From: Bifidobacterium mizhiense
GTDB taxonomy: Bacteria > Actinomycetota > Actinomycetes > Actinomycetales > Bifidobacteriaceae
Reading direction: 5' to 3'
DNA: 64,000 bases
Assembly (NCBI RefSeq): GCF_020884755.1
Contig: NZ_BPWE01000005.1
Coordinates: forward strand, 1 to 64,000
Shown here: piece by piece, positions 33,702 through 46,246 of the stretch
Numbering within the stretch: position 1 is the first letter of the stretch
Layout of the letters: each line of letters starts with the position of its first letter
The notes under the pieces: generated by a model
Seen by the model: the letters and a program-made list of their open reading frames with translations, nothing else
Told to the model about the DNA's origin: nothing
The model's database searches: none
Translations under genes and position numbers: made by a program

Positions 33702-34712
33702 TCATGCAGATTCTCGTTCGACTACCCACAAGGTGGCATCGTTGCGCTCAACTGGAGCCGGTCTTGCAGACGAGTTACATGCCGCAACAATGCTATCGAG
33801 ATATGCAGGGATGATGCTGTCGTAATCGATGCTGGTCAATGCAGGCTGCAGATAAGCACTGATTGGCTCATTGTCCACTCCAATTATGCGCATATCTTGA
33901 GGAACCCGTATACCTTGCTTTTGTGCTTGAGCCATAATCGGAGCAGCATGCTCATCATTGAAAGCACAGACCCCGTCACATTCTGCCTCTCTAAGCCTCT
34001 CGACCATCAATTTTGCCGACTGGCCGTTGTCGTGAAGAGAAATACTTCCATTGGAGACCAGTTCAAGACCTGCTGCCTCCAGGGCTCTACGAACACCCTT
34101 TATACGATCGTTCATCATGGCGCTACTACTCGGAGTCGCAGTCCCTACATAGGCAATCTTGTCACACCCTTTATTCAATAAATAATTCGCTTGAACTGTA
34201 CCGAGCTGGACCTGGAAATCGGCAAACAACTGAATGGGTTGGCCCTTTATTTCCTCTTTATTCTGCGGCCTAAAAAACTCTACAACAGGTATACCCATTT
34301 GCTGTAGCATGGCTTTGTCGTCGACACTCAGATCAAAAAAAGGCACGACTACGCTCGGAGTTATCTCCCACAAGAGCTGACGGAGCGGAGTGGTTGAACC
34401 CGCAGTTCTCGAGAAGATGCAGACCAGGCCTCGATCATGAAGTTTCTCGCTCAAGGAGCTCCATGCTTCATCCGCACGGGAGGAAGGCTCAGCATTAACT
34501 GTCAGACAGAGCACAATTGATCCTTTGCCCTTTCTCAAGGTCCTTGCTGCTGCAGATGGAATGAATTCAAGCTCCTTAGCTGCCTGAAGAACCTTCTTGC
34601 GGGTCTGCTCAGGAATGTTAGCGGCGTGGTGATTAAGCACCAAGCTGACCGTTGTCCTGGAAACGCCAGCTCGATTTGCCACATCCTGACTTTTCGCCTT
34701 TCGTCTGCTCAT
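33702..34712 (-). CDS. LacI-family transcriptional regulator
   Basis: A 336-aa LacI-type regulator. The helix-turn-helix is at about 8-55 (SQDVANRAGVSRTTVSLVLN, then ARTLRKGKGS at the hinge) and the sensor domain follows, with DKIAYVGTATPSSS and IIGVDNEPISAYLQPALTSIDYD. It is divergent from a GPH-like transporter and an alpha/beta-hydrolase gene. The 20-bp operator at 34768 lies between its predicted -35 and -10 region and just downstream of the transporter's -10, so one site can repress both. A TATAAT box on the minus strand at 34760-34765 is its probable -10. The gene is AT-richer than the window average. Confidence 0.9.
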   Translation of the reverse strand: MSRRKAKSQDVANRAGVSRTTVSLVLNHHAANIPEQTRKKVLQAAKELEFIPSAAARTLRKGKGSIVLCLTVNAEPSSRADEAWSSLSEKLHDRGLVCIFSRTAGSTTPLRQLLWEITPSVVVPFFDLSVDDKAMLQQMGIPVVEFFRPQNKEEIKGQPIQLFADFQVQLGTVQANYLLNKGCDKIAYVGTATPSSSAMMNDRIKGVRRALEAAGLELVSNGSISLHDNGQSAKLMVERLREAECDGVCAFNDEHAAPIMAQAQKQGIRVPQDMRIIGVDNEPISAYLQPALTSIDYDSIIPAYLDSIVAACNSSARPAPVERNDATLWVVERESA

Positions 34713-34736
34713 ACGGATGCCCCTCTACACCTCTAT

Positions 34737-34767
34737 TTGACAAAATCCTAGATTAGTTTATTATAAC
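34737..34767 (+). promoter_or_regulatory. Promoter of the GPH-like transporter/hydrolase unit
   Basis: TTGACA (34737-34742, perfect) is followed by TATAAC (34762-34767, 5 of 6) with 19 bases between. Alternatively ATTATA is spaced 17 bases. The same segment read on the other strand gives TATAAT for the LacI gene, so the two promoters overlap. Confidence 0.6.
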
Positions 34768-34787
34768 TTAGTAACACGTGTTACTAA
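34768..34787. promoter_or_regulatory. 20-bp perfect LacI-type operator TTAGTAACACGTGTTACTAA
   Basis: An exact 20-base palindrome with central CG. A third half-site, CGTGTTAC, is repeated at 34790-34797. It starts right after the transporter's -10 box and sits within the opposing LacI promoter, so one bound repressor would block both genes. Confidence 0.8.
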
Positions 34788-34832
34788 TACGTGTTACTTG
34801 CGAGGATGCAAGATGAGCGAAGGAGATCAACT

Positions 34833-36092
34833 GTGAAAAACGAGGAAGCGGTCAGCGTCAGACGCCCCGTAAGCGTCACACGGATTCTTGTACTTCTGTT
34901 CCCAGCCATAGTTGGACTATATGGGGTGTACCAAGCAATCAATCAAGTTCTATTGCCTGCTCAGATCGTCAGCATCAATGCGACCAATAAGGTCCATGAC
35001 ACAGCCGTGGCTTCACTGGTCGAGTCAATCGTTGGCACTGTGATCCTTCCCATTGGCGCTGCTATTTCAGACAGAACACGTTCGAGGTTTGGGAAGCGGA
35101 CGCCCTGGCTGATGTTCTCCGCAATAGGCACAGCACTCATGTGTGTTGGAATGGGCATGATGACCAGCATCGCCATGGTTATTGTTTTCGCGGGTTTGGT
35201 CTGGTTTTTCGCCAACTGGTTTCAGGGCGTTATCTACGCGGTAATTCCCGACCGGATTCCTGAGGAGAACCGCGGAGTGGCTTCTTCGGTCACTGGCTTG
35301 GGTCTTCCGTTTGGCATCCTAATTTTCGTCAACGTGGTATCGCGAACCGGCCAGCACTGGGGATATGTGATCATCGGAGCTTTCATTCTTCTCGCTTCAC
35401 TTCTGTTCTGCCTTTTCGCCCCAGAAGCCCCGTCCTTGGATATGCCTAAACCAGCAAAAAAGCAACGTTCCAGTTGGAGTCTCAATGCTGTAGGACATTT
35501 CTTCTCCGCATTTCTCCACTGGGACTTCTCTATGGCTTTTCTGTCAAGGTTCGCTTTCTACTTTGCGTCTTTTGCAATATCCAATTTCACATTCTTTATT
35601 CTGACTGACTACATTGGCACTAAAAACCTCCCTGGCAATAACGCCACGGCAGGGGTTGCCACGGTTTCGACCATCTCCACCATTGCCCAGATAATCGCAA
35701 TTGTGGTCTTCGGCAAGGTGGCAGATCTCCTCAACCGCAGAAAACTGATTGTCGCACTATCCTCATTAGTCTTCATGGCTTCATTCATCGTCCCACTGGT
35801 CATGCATAGCTGGACAGGAATGCTGATTTACGCGGCCATCAATGGGGCGGCAGGTGGTGTCTACTTCGCCGTAGATATTGCGGTTATGTCCTTGGTTCTG
35901 CCCAATAAGGCCAACGAGGGCAGGGACCTTGGCATCCTAGCCATTGCCACCTCGGTGCCGGCAGCAGTAGCCCCCCTGATAGGTTCCACGCTGATTAATG
36001 CCACCGGCTCCTATGTGTCTGTCTTCGTGTTTGGCATCGTGACTTCGTTGCTCGGCGGAATTTTTGCGATGCTGATTCGCTCGGTTAGGTGA
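34833..36092 (+). CDS. GPH-like MFS sugar transporter
   Basis: A 419-aa major-facilitator transporter with 12 helices. The GPH-type (glycoside-pentoside-hexuronide) loop SDRTRSRFGKRTPWLMFSA follows helix 2, a recognisable signature of MelB-type Na+/H+ symporters. Helix 1 is around RILVLLFPAIVGLYGVYQAI and the C-half matches VFGKVADLLNRRKLIV. The GTG at 34833 is preferred because AAGGAGATCAAC precedes it; an in-frame GTG at 34791 would overlap the operator. It is paired with an alpha/beta-hydrolase 43 bases downstream, suggesting uptake of an esterified or small carbohydrate compound. The regulator is divergent. Confidence 0.82.
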   Translation: MKNEEAVSVRRPVSVTRILVLLFPAIVGLYGVYQAINQVLLPAQIVSINATNKVHDTAVASLVESIVGTVILPIGAAISDRTRSRFGKRTPWLMFSAIGTALMCVGMGMMTSIAMVIVFAGLVWFFANWFQGVIYAVIPDRIPEENRGVASSVTGLGLPFGILIFVNVVSRTGQHWGYVIIGAFILLASLLFCLFAPEAPSLDMPKPAKKQRSSWSLNAVGHFFSAFLHWDFSMAFLSRFAFYFASFAISNFTFFILTDYIGTKNLPGNNATAGVATVSTISTIAQIIAIVVFGKVADLLNRRKLIVALSSLVFMASFIVPLVMHSWTGMLIYAAINGAAGGVYFAVDIAVMSLVLPNKANEGRDLGILAIATSVPAAVAPLIGSTLINATGSYVSVFVFGIVTSLLGGIFAMLIRSVR

Positions 36093-36134
36093 CTGTAGTA
36101 CTTAAAAATTACTGTATGAAAGGAAGCAAATATC

Positions 36135-36998
36135 ATGCCCTATGCTCACAATGGTGACATATCCATCTATTACGAAAAGTATGGTCCTGTCGATGGACCT
36201 GCCCTGATCATGATTGAAGGATACACAGCTCAATTAGTTGGCTGGGACAAAGGATTCGTGCAGAAACTGAACGATCTGGGTATTCAGACAATTTTACTTG
36301 ACAACAGGGATGTCGGCCTATCCAGCCAGACAGGAACGCCCGACCAGACCGACAAGGCCTATGACATTACCGACATGGCCAATGATGTCTTGGCGGTTGC
36401 AGATGCAGAAAAGCTCAAGACTTTCAACATCATGGGCGAATCGATGGGTGGAATGATCACACAAGAAGTTCTGGTCGATTATCCCGATCGCATTAGCTCA
36501 GCCGTCATCATGTTCACGGCCCCATCCTGGGGAAAGGAATGGATGTCGACTGCTGGCTCTGCCGAGTCGGGTAACAACGCCGGTCTCGATGTCGCATCGA
36601 ACCGCGACCAGGCCATCGATCTTTTCGTATCACGAGAAAAAGCCTGCCATGCCAATTCTGCCTATCCCTTCAATGAAGAGAAAGCCCGCCAACTGGGAGC
36701 GCTGACATATGACCGCTGCTATCGGCCCGACGGATGGAGGAGGCAGCAGGCTGCAACTAACTCCTTCGGCTTGGACCAAAACAAGCTTGGCAAACTGACC
36801 CTGCCAGCAGCAATCATTCATGGACGCCGCGATCCCTTCTTCAGCCCTAAAGCCGGCATTCGGATTTCCCAGCTACTCAGGAATTCAGAACTGCATATTT
36901 ACTCTGGAATGGCTCATGAAATACCGGAACCACTCTGGGATGAATTCGCACAGATTGCTTCACGGACCATTCAGAGAGGCGAATCTAGTCGAGGCTAA
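36135..36998 (+). CDS. Alpha/beta-hydrolase (esterase-like)
   Basis: A 287-aa cytosolic alpha/beta-hydrolase. The nucleophile elbow GESMGG gives Ser103, the acid is Asp233 (HGRRDPFF) and the base His261 (YSGMAHEIPEP). The oxyanion region is IEGYTAQLVGWDKG. The fold and motifs resemble aclacinomycin methylesterase RdmC-like enzymes, but the substrate is open. GAAAGGAAGC precedes the ATG, and it is co-transcribed with the GPH-like transporter 43 bases upstream, so it probably cleaves an ester or related bond in the compound taken up. It converges on the GH101 gene. Confidence 0.85.
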   Translation: MPYAHNGDISIYYEKYGPVDGPALIMIEGYTAQLVGWDKGFVQKLNDLGIQTILLDNRDVGLSSQTGTPDQTDKAYDITDMANDVLAVADAEKLKTFNIMGESMGGMITQEVLVDYPDRISSAVIMFTAPSWGKEWMSTAGSAESGNNAGLDVASNRDQAIDLFVSREKACHANSAYPFNEEKARQLGALTYDRCYRPDGWRRQQAATNSFGLDQNKLGKLTLPAAIIHGRRDPFFSPKAGIRISQLLRNSELHIYSGMAHEIPEPLWDEFAQIASRTIQRGESSRG

Positions 36999-37066
36999 TA
37001 ATCAGCCCTGATTGAAGAATTTCGATGTCCTAGTAGCCCCCTCCTTCTTGACTGAGGAATCTTTGA

Positions 37067-40000
37067 CTACAGACTGGTAATCCGCAGATTATCGACAACC
37101 AGATCCTGGTAGCCAGCCATGTTGGCCTCCGAGCCGCTGCTGCCTTCCAGATCTGGTTTTCTGTCAGTGGAGTAAATGCCGAACCAGGTATCGCCATTCG
37201 GATCGCCAGTCAGCTCGAACTCGCATTTGGCGGTGACCCCCAGAGCCTTGTGCAAGGGATGCAGATGCAGGTTCGAGTTCTCACCGGAATACTCGCCTCT
37301 TCCTGTTGCCAGGGCGTATATGCCGTCTGATCCGCACTGGTAGTCGAACGAGACCCTGTAGCGTCGACCCGGCGCAAAGGGGACGTTCTGGGGAATGGTC
37401 TGGAAGAGGAGAGCACGTCTTCCAGTCAGACCGTTGACTTTCAGAGACCAGTCACCCTGGAGGACATCGTCCATCCTTTTGACATCCCACCCGGCCTGAG
37501 TGAAGGGCTCATGCAGCTGGGCCAGGTGGATTCGGTTGTCTTCCACCCCTTCAGCTCCAGCCACCACAAAGGGCCAAACCCCCTGGACGTTATCCTCGAA
37601 GTCACAGGTAAGCTCAGCCAGATGACCATCCTGGTCCAGGCTGATACCGTCATAGTCGTTCTCAAACAGGCGAATGTCGTCAAAGTAGGCGATACCATCT
37701 CCTTCATGGGCCAAGGCCAGACAGGTCTGCCCACCCTTGGGAGCCGTGAAGAAGAGATAGGCATTCTGAAAGTAGCTGCTGCCGTCAGTCGTTGGAGCAT
37801 CGGCGTTATGGGCGTAGGCCTTGACATAGTTTTTGGCAATGCTCGGGCCGCTCATATTGCGAGCCAGCACCCCACCCTGGTCCGCCTCCACACTCAGCTC
37901 CACCCGACCGCCACGGTTGTCAAGCCCTAGATAGAGGGCATACCGTCTACCTGGCACCAGGCTGGTCAGGGGTTGCACAGCACAGACCGAACCCTCAAGC
38001 CTAAGCATGGGATTGGCGCACTGACCCTTGGTGATCGAAGCACGTCCGGGCCCCTTCACGGACCAGACCGACTGGAACAGCCTTTCGCCGCCGTTGAACC
38101 CTGCATCCACTAGATGCTCTCCCGACCAATCCACCTGGACTCCCTGGCCCGCATGTCGGCAGACCAAGTAGGGTGTCCTGGGCTTGGCATCCAAGGTGAG
38201 GCTCCCCTGCACCACCGGAATCTCCCTTGGCTCCGACCTGCCCTGGTCGGTCAGCCGGTAGACGATGACAGTAGAGGCATCACTCCACGATTCCGGGAGC
38301 TCCCAGGTGGTTGAGCCGCCAGCAGTATTCCAGTGGTAGAGCTTCTGCTCATCTGGACCAAGCAGATCCCCCGTATTGGCATTCCAGACCCAAGGCAGCA
38401 GATATGCCCCTTCGCCGGCTCCGGTTCCAGTTTCAGACCCAGGCTTGTCGGCCTTGAGGTCGTTGGCCTCCAGATCACCAACAAGCACTACGCGGCCATT
38501 CAGTTTCATCGTGCGCTCGCGGTAGGCGGGTGATGCCTGCTCATTGGAACCTCTGGAGATGACCAGCCTGTCACCTTGATCATTGACCAGCTCAATCTGT
38601 TCGTTCCCCTGATTCTTGGTCAAGTCACAGACTGAATCGACATTGATGGGGTCGTTGTACCAGGCCATGATTCTGAAGTGCTGGATGAACTTGGTCGAGA
38701 GGTCGCAAGTGTAGAGGTTATCCATATAGGCATCGAAGTCGTTGCGCCCCTGCCAGCCCTCGAAGTCCTTCATGCTGTAGCCGCCCAGGAGCGGGGCGTT
38801 GGCTGCGCCTCCGAAGGCTCGGTGATCACCTATCCAGCTGTCCTTCTGGTGGTTGCGCAGAAAGCGCATGACCTGGGAGTTCTCACCTTTGTCGTGGGGG
38901 GATCCATAGGTCAAATCCAGGGACCAATGCTGGAAGGCAGCATCATACTCATTGGCCGAAGCGTACTCCGTGCCAATCCCCCACCCGTTATCGGTTAGGA
39001 TCTTTGAGAGCTGCCGGGTTTGCCAGGAATCCTCCTCCCCCGAGGTCCCATCACCCCAGACATCCACGTACACGAAGTCCATCCTGTCACCGACCTCACG
39101 GGCAAGGGCGGCAAAGCGTTCCCTCCTGGCGCCCGAGGCCAGGTCGTAGATGCCATCGATACCCACGGTCTGGTCCAGCCAGTTCCAGCCGTAGCAGAGG
39201 CCGCCCTTGCCGTCCCTGCGGATCATGTCTTCGGAAAAGGCCTTGGCCTCGGGAAACATCTCGTCCACATTGACGTGGACTCCGAACCGGGCACCATAGG
39301 CCTTGCCCCTGTCCATCAAGTCATTCATATCCTTGACTCCGCCCATTCGTCGACCGATGTCGTAGTAGTCCGGATGGCCGGAGTCGTGGCCCTCGTTGCC
39401 ATATCCCTTGAGAAGGACGGACTGACCCAGGCCATCGGTAGCCAGGGCAACCCGCTTGACGTTATCCAAGGTCGTCATGAAGGGATTCTGGGCCTGAGAG
39501 CCGAAATTCATGGCTATGCGTCGTGCCACCTGGTCCGGGATGTCATCAGAACCATACGGATTGTTCATGATGCGCCTGAAGGCGATGGCACCATCCTGCC
39601 AGTTGACCACCCCGTCATCATTCAGGTCTCCGGCCAGAGCCACTGCCATGGCGGGCTTGTCCGTCTCCCCGACCGTATAAGAACGCCCGTGGGAATCCTG
39701 AACCACCCGGTTGTATATCCAAGGTGCGCTGGTCAGGCCGAGGATGGTGACTCCGTCCACCTGGTCGCGAACAGTCATAACCCTGGTGTTCTGCGCGCCA
39801 CCGGTTCCCGTTTTGCTGGCCGTGGTCCCATCGTGCTCGGAGTTGCTCCAGAGGCCGGCACTGAGACCATCTGCGGAGAGGAAGCCATACATGTAGTCCT
39901 GCCCGATAGGATCCTCCTCCATCTGCTCGGTGACCGCCCGGTGCACATCACCACTGATGGAGACGTCCGCAGACATGCGAGCGCCAGTAAACTCCGCATC

Positions 40001-40453
40001 CGCCTGGGTACTGGCCACGGAAATCAGACATTGACCGGGGAAGGCCACCGTCTGGACTGGATGGTCGGGGCCGGCCTGGTTCCCAATCGAGATCACTTCG
40101 AATCTCAGAGAGGCGTCCTCGACTGAAATGCGGACCGCCAAAACCGCATCGATCCCCTGACCTGCAGCAATCACATGAAGTCGATAGACCAGACTGGTCT
40201 CATTCTCCCGCTCCAGCTCCACCCGTTCAGGACCCAGCTCGATCTCGATGCCGTTGATGGCCACCAGACGCAGATCCCGGACCTGCCCAAGCATGGCTCT
40301 TTCAGCCTGAGGCGTCTTCAACCGATAGTCAATCACCGAAGGAAAGTCGGGCCTGAGACGCACTTCCATTACTTTGGTGCGCAGAGTCTCCCAGGAGTCC
40401 GTGGCGCCCGGCCTCGCGATCGGTTGGTTTCCGCCCATGATTGTTCCGCCCAT
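37067..40453 (-). CDS. GH101 endo-alpha-N-acetylgalactosaminidase without signal peptide
   Basis: This 1128-aa enzyme should release Gal-beta-1,3-GalNAc from Ser/Thr-linked O-glycans. A lectin-like beta-sandwich (about 20-270) leads to the TIM barrel. GDLNDDGVVNWQDGAIAFR (275-293) is a substrate-subsite loop conserved in GH101. The catalytic pair is Asp464 (VYVDVWGD) and Glu496 (GIGTEYA), 32 residues apart as in characterised GH101 enzymes. Beta-sandwich domains follow to the end. There is no signal peptide, and only 39 bases separate the start from the preceding stop, so none can be hidden upstream. Known bifidobacterial EngBF (about 1966 aa) is secreted and anchored; this form is shorter at both ends and should be cytoplasmic. 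AGGGGAT precedes the ATG. Confidence 0.9.
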   Translation of the reverse strand: MGGTIMGGNQPIARPGATDSWETLRTKVMEVRLRPDFPSVIDYRLKTPQAERAMLGQVRDLRLVAINGIEIELGPERVELERENETSLVYRLHVIAAGQGIDAVLAVRISVEDASLRFEVISIGNQAGPDHPVQTVAFPGQCLISVASTQADAEFTGARMSADVSISGDVHRAVTEQMEEDPIGQDYMYGFLSADGLSAGLWSNSEHDGTTASKTGTGGAQNTRVMTVRDQVDGVTILGLTSAPWIYNRVVQDSHGRSYTVGETDKPAMAVALAGDLNDDGVVNWQDGAIAFRRIMNNPYGSDDIPDQVARRIAMNFGSQAQNPFMTTLDNVKRVALATDGLGQSVLLKGYGNEGHDSGHPDYYDIGRRMGGVKDMNDLMDRGKAYGARFGVHVNVDEMFPEAKAFSEDMIRRDGKGGLCYGWNWLDQTVGIDGIYDLASGARRERFAALAREVGDRMDFVYVDVWGDGTSGEEDSWQTRQLSKILTDNGWGIGTEYASANEYDAAFQHWSLDLTYGSPHDKGENSQVMRFLRNHQKDSWIGDHRAFGGAANAPLLGGYSMKDFEGWQGRNDFDAYMDNLYTCDLSTKFIQHFRIMAWYNDPINVDSVCDLTKNQGNEQIELVNDQGDRLVISRGSNEQASPAYRERTMKLNGRVVLVGDLEANDLKADKPGSETGTGAGEGAYLLPWVWNANTGDLLGPDEQKLYHWNTAGGSTTWELPESWSDASTVIVYRLTDQGRSEPREIPVVQGSLTLDAKPRTPYLVCRHAGQGVQVDWSGEHLVDAGFNGGERLFQSVWSVKGPGRASITKGQCANPMLRLEGSVCAVQPLTSLVPGRRYALYLGLDNRGGRVELSVEADQGGVLARNMSGPSIAKNYVKAYAHNADAPTTDGSSYFQNAYLFFTAPKGGQTCLALAHEGDGIAYFDDIRLFENDYDGISLDQDGHLAELTCDFEDNVQGVWPFVVAGAEGVEDNRIHLAQLHEPFTQAGWDVKRMDDVLQGDWSLKVNGLTGRRALLFQTIPQNVPFAPGRRYRVSFDYQCGSDGIYALATGRGEYSGENSNLHLHPLHKALGVTAKCEFELTGDPNGDTWFGIYSTDRKPDLEGSSGSEANMAGYQDLVVDNLRITSL

Positions 40454-40492
40454 CGGTCATCCCCTGTCATTGGTGTTATTCATCTACGCCAC

Positions 40493-41964
40493 CTACCGGC
40501 AACCCAGCCCCCGCAGGAACTCCTCGGTCTGTTCGGGCCGCTTAAAGACTGCGGTGTTGCCCAGGATCCGGGCGCAGACACTGCCGATCTCACTCTTAAG
40601 GGCCTCATGGACCTGGTCCGGATCATGCGAACCCTGCAGAGTCTTGGTAATTTCGCCATACTCCAAGCTGAAGTCGGCTACTTGTTCGGGAAGCCCGGTA
40701 CCTGCCACCAGGGCCTCTTCCAGGCAGGCAAGCTGGCCGACCAGCCTTCCGGGCAGGACGAAGAGCCCCTGGGCCTCGATCAGCCCGATGGGTTCCTGCT
40801 TGACCGGATAGAACTCCGGGTGCACGTGGAAGATGCCATCCGGAAACTCCTGACTGACACCGTTATTACGCAGGATCAGGCTCATCTCGTAGCCTCGGTC
40901 GGTCTTGACCAGGCTGGGAGAAAGGGCTGATTGCCGCCCTTCTGGCCCCTGGCTGGCGATGTTTAGGTCCGGGTTGTCGTAATCCACCCAGGCCTGCCTG
41001 ACGGTCTCGCTGACCTGAATAATCTCCTGCCGTGATGGCGAAACCACTCTGACCACGGTCCCCGGCCAGTCCAGAATCTCGATAGGGGTATCAGGGTGGC
41101 CGTCCAAGTGCAGGGTCCGCCAAGCCCCGGCCTGATGCATGGGCAGGCGCTCTCCTCCGCCCTGATAGTGGTCATGGGCCAGAACGGATCCGCCAATGCG
41201 GGGCAGGGCGGCGTTGCAGCCTAGGAAGTAGCCGGGAAAACGGTCCACAAAATCCAGCAGGTTCCCGAAGGTGTCCCGGTCAACGTGCATGGGGGTGTGA
41301 TCAGCGTTGACACAGATGCCATGCTCGCGAAAGTACCCATAGGGCGAGAACTGCCAGAACCAGTCATGCCCGCCCAGAGTCAGGGGGATGGTCCGCAGTG
41401 TACGCTTGTCACGCCCGGCGAAGCCCTCATTTTCATGGCAGATGGTGCACTTGGGGTACCCTCCTGCGGTGCTGTTGCCCGCCGCAGCCTTCTTCATATC
41501 CTTGAATTCCGGCTTGGCCAGGTTGATGGTGACCACCACGCCCCCGGAGGAGAAACGAGGGTTCCTATCCAGACGGGACTTCTTGATGTAGGTGTTTTTG
41601 ACGCAATAGTCATAGAACCAGTGCATGGCGGCCATACCACCCTGGGCCTCCTCCACCTGCATGAAACGCCGCTGCAGATGGGATGGCCTGGAGGACAGGA
41701 TTCCCATAACCGTATCTGCCATGGAGGGGGCATCATCCTGAGCCATAAGTCCGGCGCCAACCAAGGCCTGCATAAAGGACTTCAGGAGATCATCGACGCC
41801 ACCGGGAGCGGGATCAGCAGATCCATCCCCGGAATCGTAGGAGTCCAAGGAGAAAAGCGCCAGGATCTGATTGCGAGCCCAGTCGATGTCGGACGGGTCC
41901 AGGTCCAGACAGGCACAGGCGTACCCGATCAGAGCGTCAAGGCTCCGGTAAACCCGGTTCAGCA

Positions 41965-41965
<1 letters not shown>
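40493..41965 (-). CDS. lnpC: UDP-glucose--hexose-1-phosphate uridylyltransferase, LnpC/GalT type 2
   Basis: A 490-aa nucleotidyltransferase of the GalT type 2 group. The active-site motif AHDHYQGG (His264, His266, Gln268) matches the family HxHxQ, and a cysteine pair CTIC (173-176) may bind zinc. It transfers UMP between hexose 1-phosphates, turning Gal-1-P or HexNAc-1-P from the kinase and phosphorylase into UDP sugars. Its ATG at 41965 overlaps the kinase stop by one base (TGATG). It follows the kinase and phosphorylase in the order known from B. longum (lnpA-B-C). No epimerase gene follows; GH101 does. Confidence 0.88.
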
Positions 41966-45244
<3,279 letters not shown>

Positions 45245-45310
45245 TGAATCAAATCTCCTTGGAATATCTCGTAACAGAATGACTGAAAAACTGTGTGCAG
45301 CCTTGGACCC

Positions 45311-46246
45311 TTACTCCTTGACCGAACCGGCGGTCAGTCCAGCCTGCCAGAACCGCTGCAGGCAGAAGAAGAGGATGATCACCGGCAGAACACCCAGCAG
45401 GGACCCCATCATCAGCGCCCCTCGATCGGTAAAGACCGGCAGAGAGACCAGACCATAGAGGCCCAGGGTCACCGGGAAGAGGTTCTCGCTGGAGAGCATC
45501 ATCAACGGCAGGAGGAAGTTGTTCCAGGTGGCCACGAAGAGGAAGAGGAAGATCGTGACCATGGCGGGCGCAAGAATCCTCAGCACAATCGTGAAGAAGA
45601 TCCTGGCCTCACCGGCACCGTCGATCCTGGCGGCCTCCAGAAGCTCGGTAGGGACCGAACTCTGGGCGTACACCCTTCCCAGGAAGAAACCGAAGGGCGA
45701 GACCGAGCAGGGGATGATCACTGCCAGCATGGTGTTACTCAGATGCAGGGCGTTGAAGATGGAGTACTGGGGGATGGTCATCAGCGCCGAGGGCATCAGC
45801 AGGGCGGACATGGCAATGGTCATGACGACGCCCCTGCCCCGGAACTGGAACTTGGCTGTGCCATACCCGGCCATGACCGAAACCACCGTGCCGATCAGGG
45901 CGGATACCCCTGAGTAGATCAAGGAATTGAAAACCCAGTGCCAGAACTGTGAGTGTGTCCAGCCCAGGAGGATCGAGTAGTTGGTGGCCACCGCCTGGGG
46001 AATCTTCTTCAGGTCAACCGCAAACCAGAGGCCGTTGCTGCTGACCAGCTGGGAGGGCGACTTGGTAGAGGCGATGATGGCCCAATAGATGGGAAAGAGG
46101 AAGTAGATCAGGGCGAAGACCAGGACCACGATGGTGGTGATCTTGACCACCTTGGTGGGCCTCATGGAGCGGGGCAGTTCATCGGCCTTCTGCTTGAGGA
46201 GCTTGTCCTGCTTTTTTGCGAGGCGTGCGGGATTGGCCGAGGTCAT
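45311..46246 (-). CDS. Galacto-N-biose/lacto-N-biose importer permease, MalG type
   Basis: A 311-aa permease with a Lys-rich N-terminal tail and six helices. The coupling loop EAARIDGAGEARIFFTIVLRIL is the classical EAA motif. Its ATG overlaps the preceding permease stop (ATGA). It forms the channel with the MalF-type partner and probably uses a shared MsiK-type ATPase, as no ATPase gene is in the operon. The phosphorylase gene starts 67 bases downstream. It corresponds to the GltC position in the B. longum operon (from memory). Confidence 0.9.
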   Translation of the reverse strand: MTSANPARLAKKQDKLLKQKADELPRSMRPTKVVKITTIVVLVFALIYFLFPIYWAIIASTKSPSQLVSSNGLWFAVDLKKIPQAVATNYSILLGWTHSQFWHWVFNSLIYSGVSALIGTVVSVMAGYGTAKFQFRGRGVVMTIAMSALLMPSALMTIPQYSIFNALHLSNTMLAVIIPCSVSPFGFFLGRVYAQSSVPTELLEAARIDGAGEARIFFTIVLRILAPAMVTIFLFLFVATWNNFLLPLMMLSSENLFPVTLGLYGLVSLPVFTDRGALMMGSLLGVLPVIILFFCLQRFWQAGLTAGSVKE

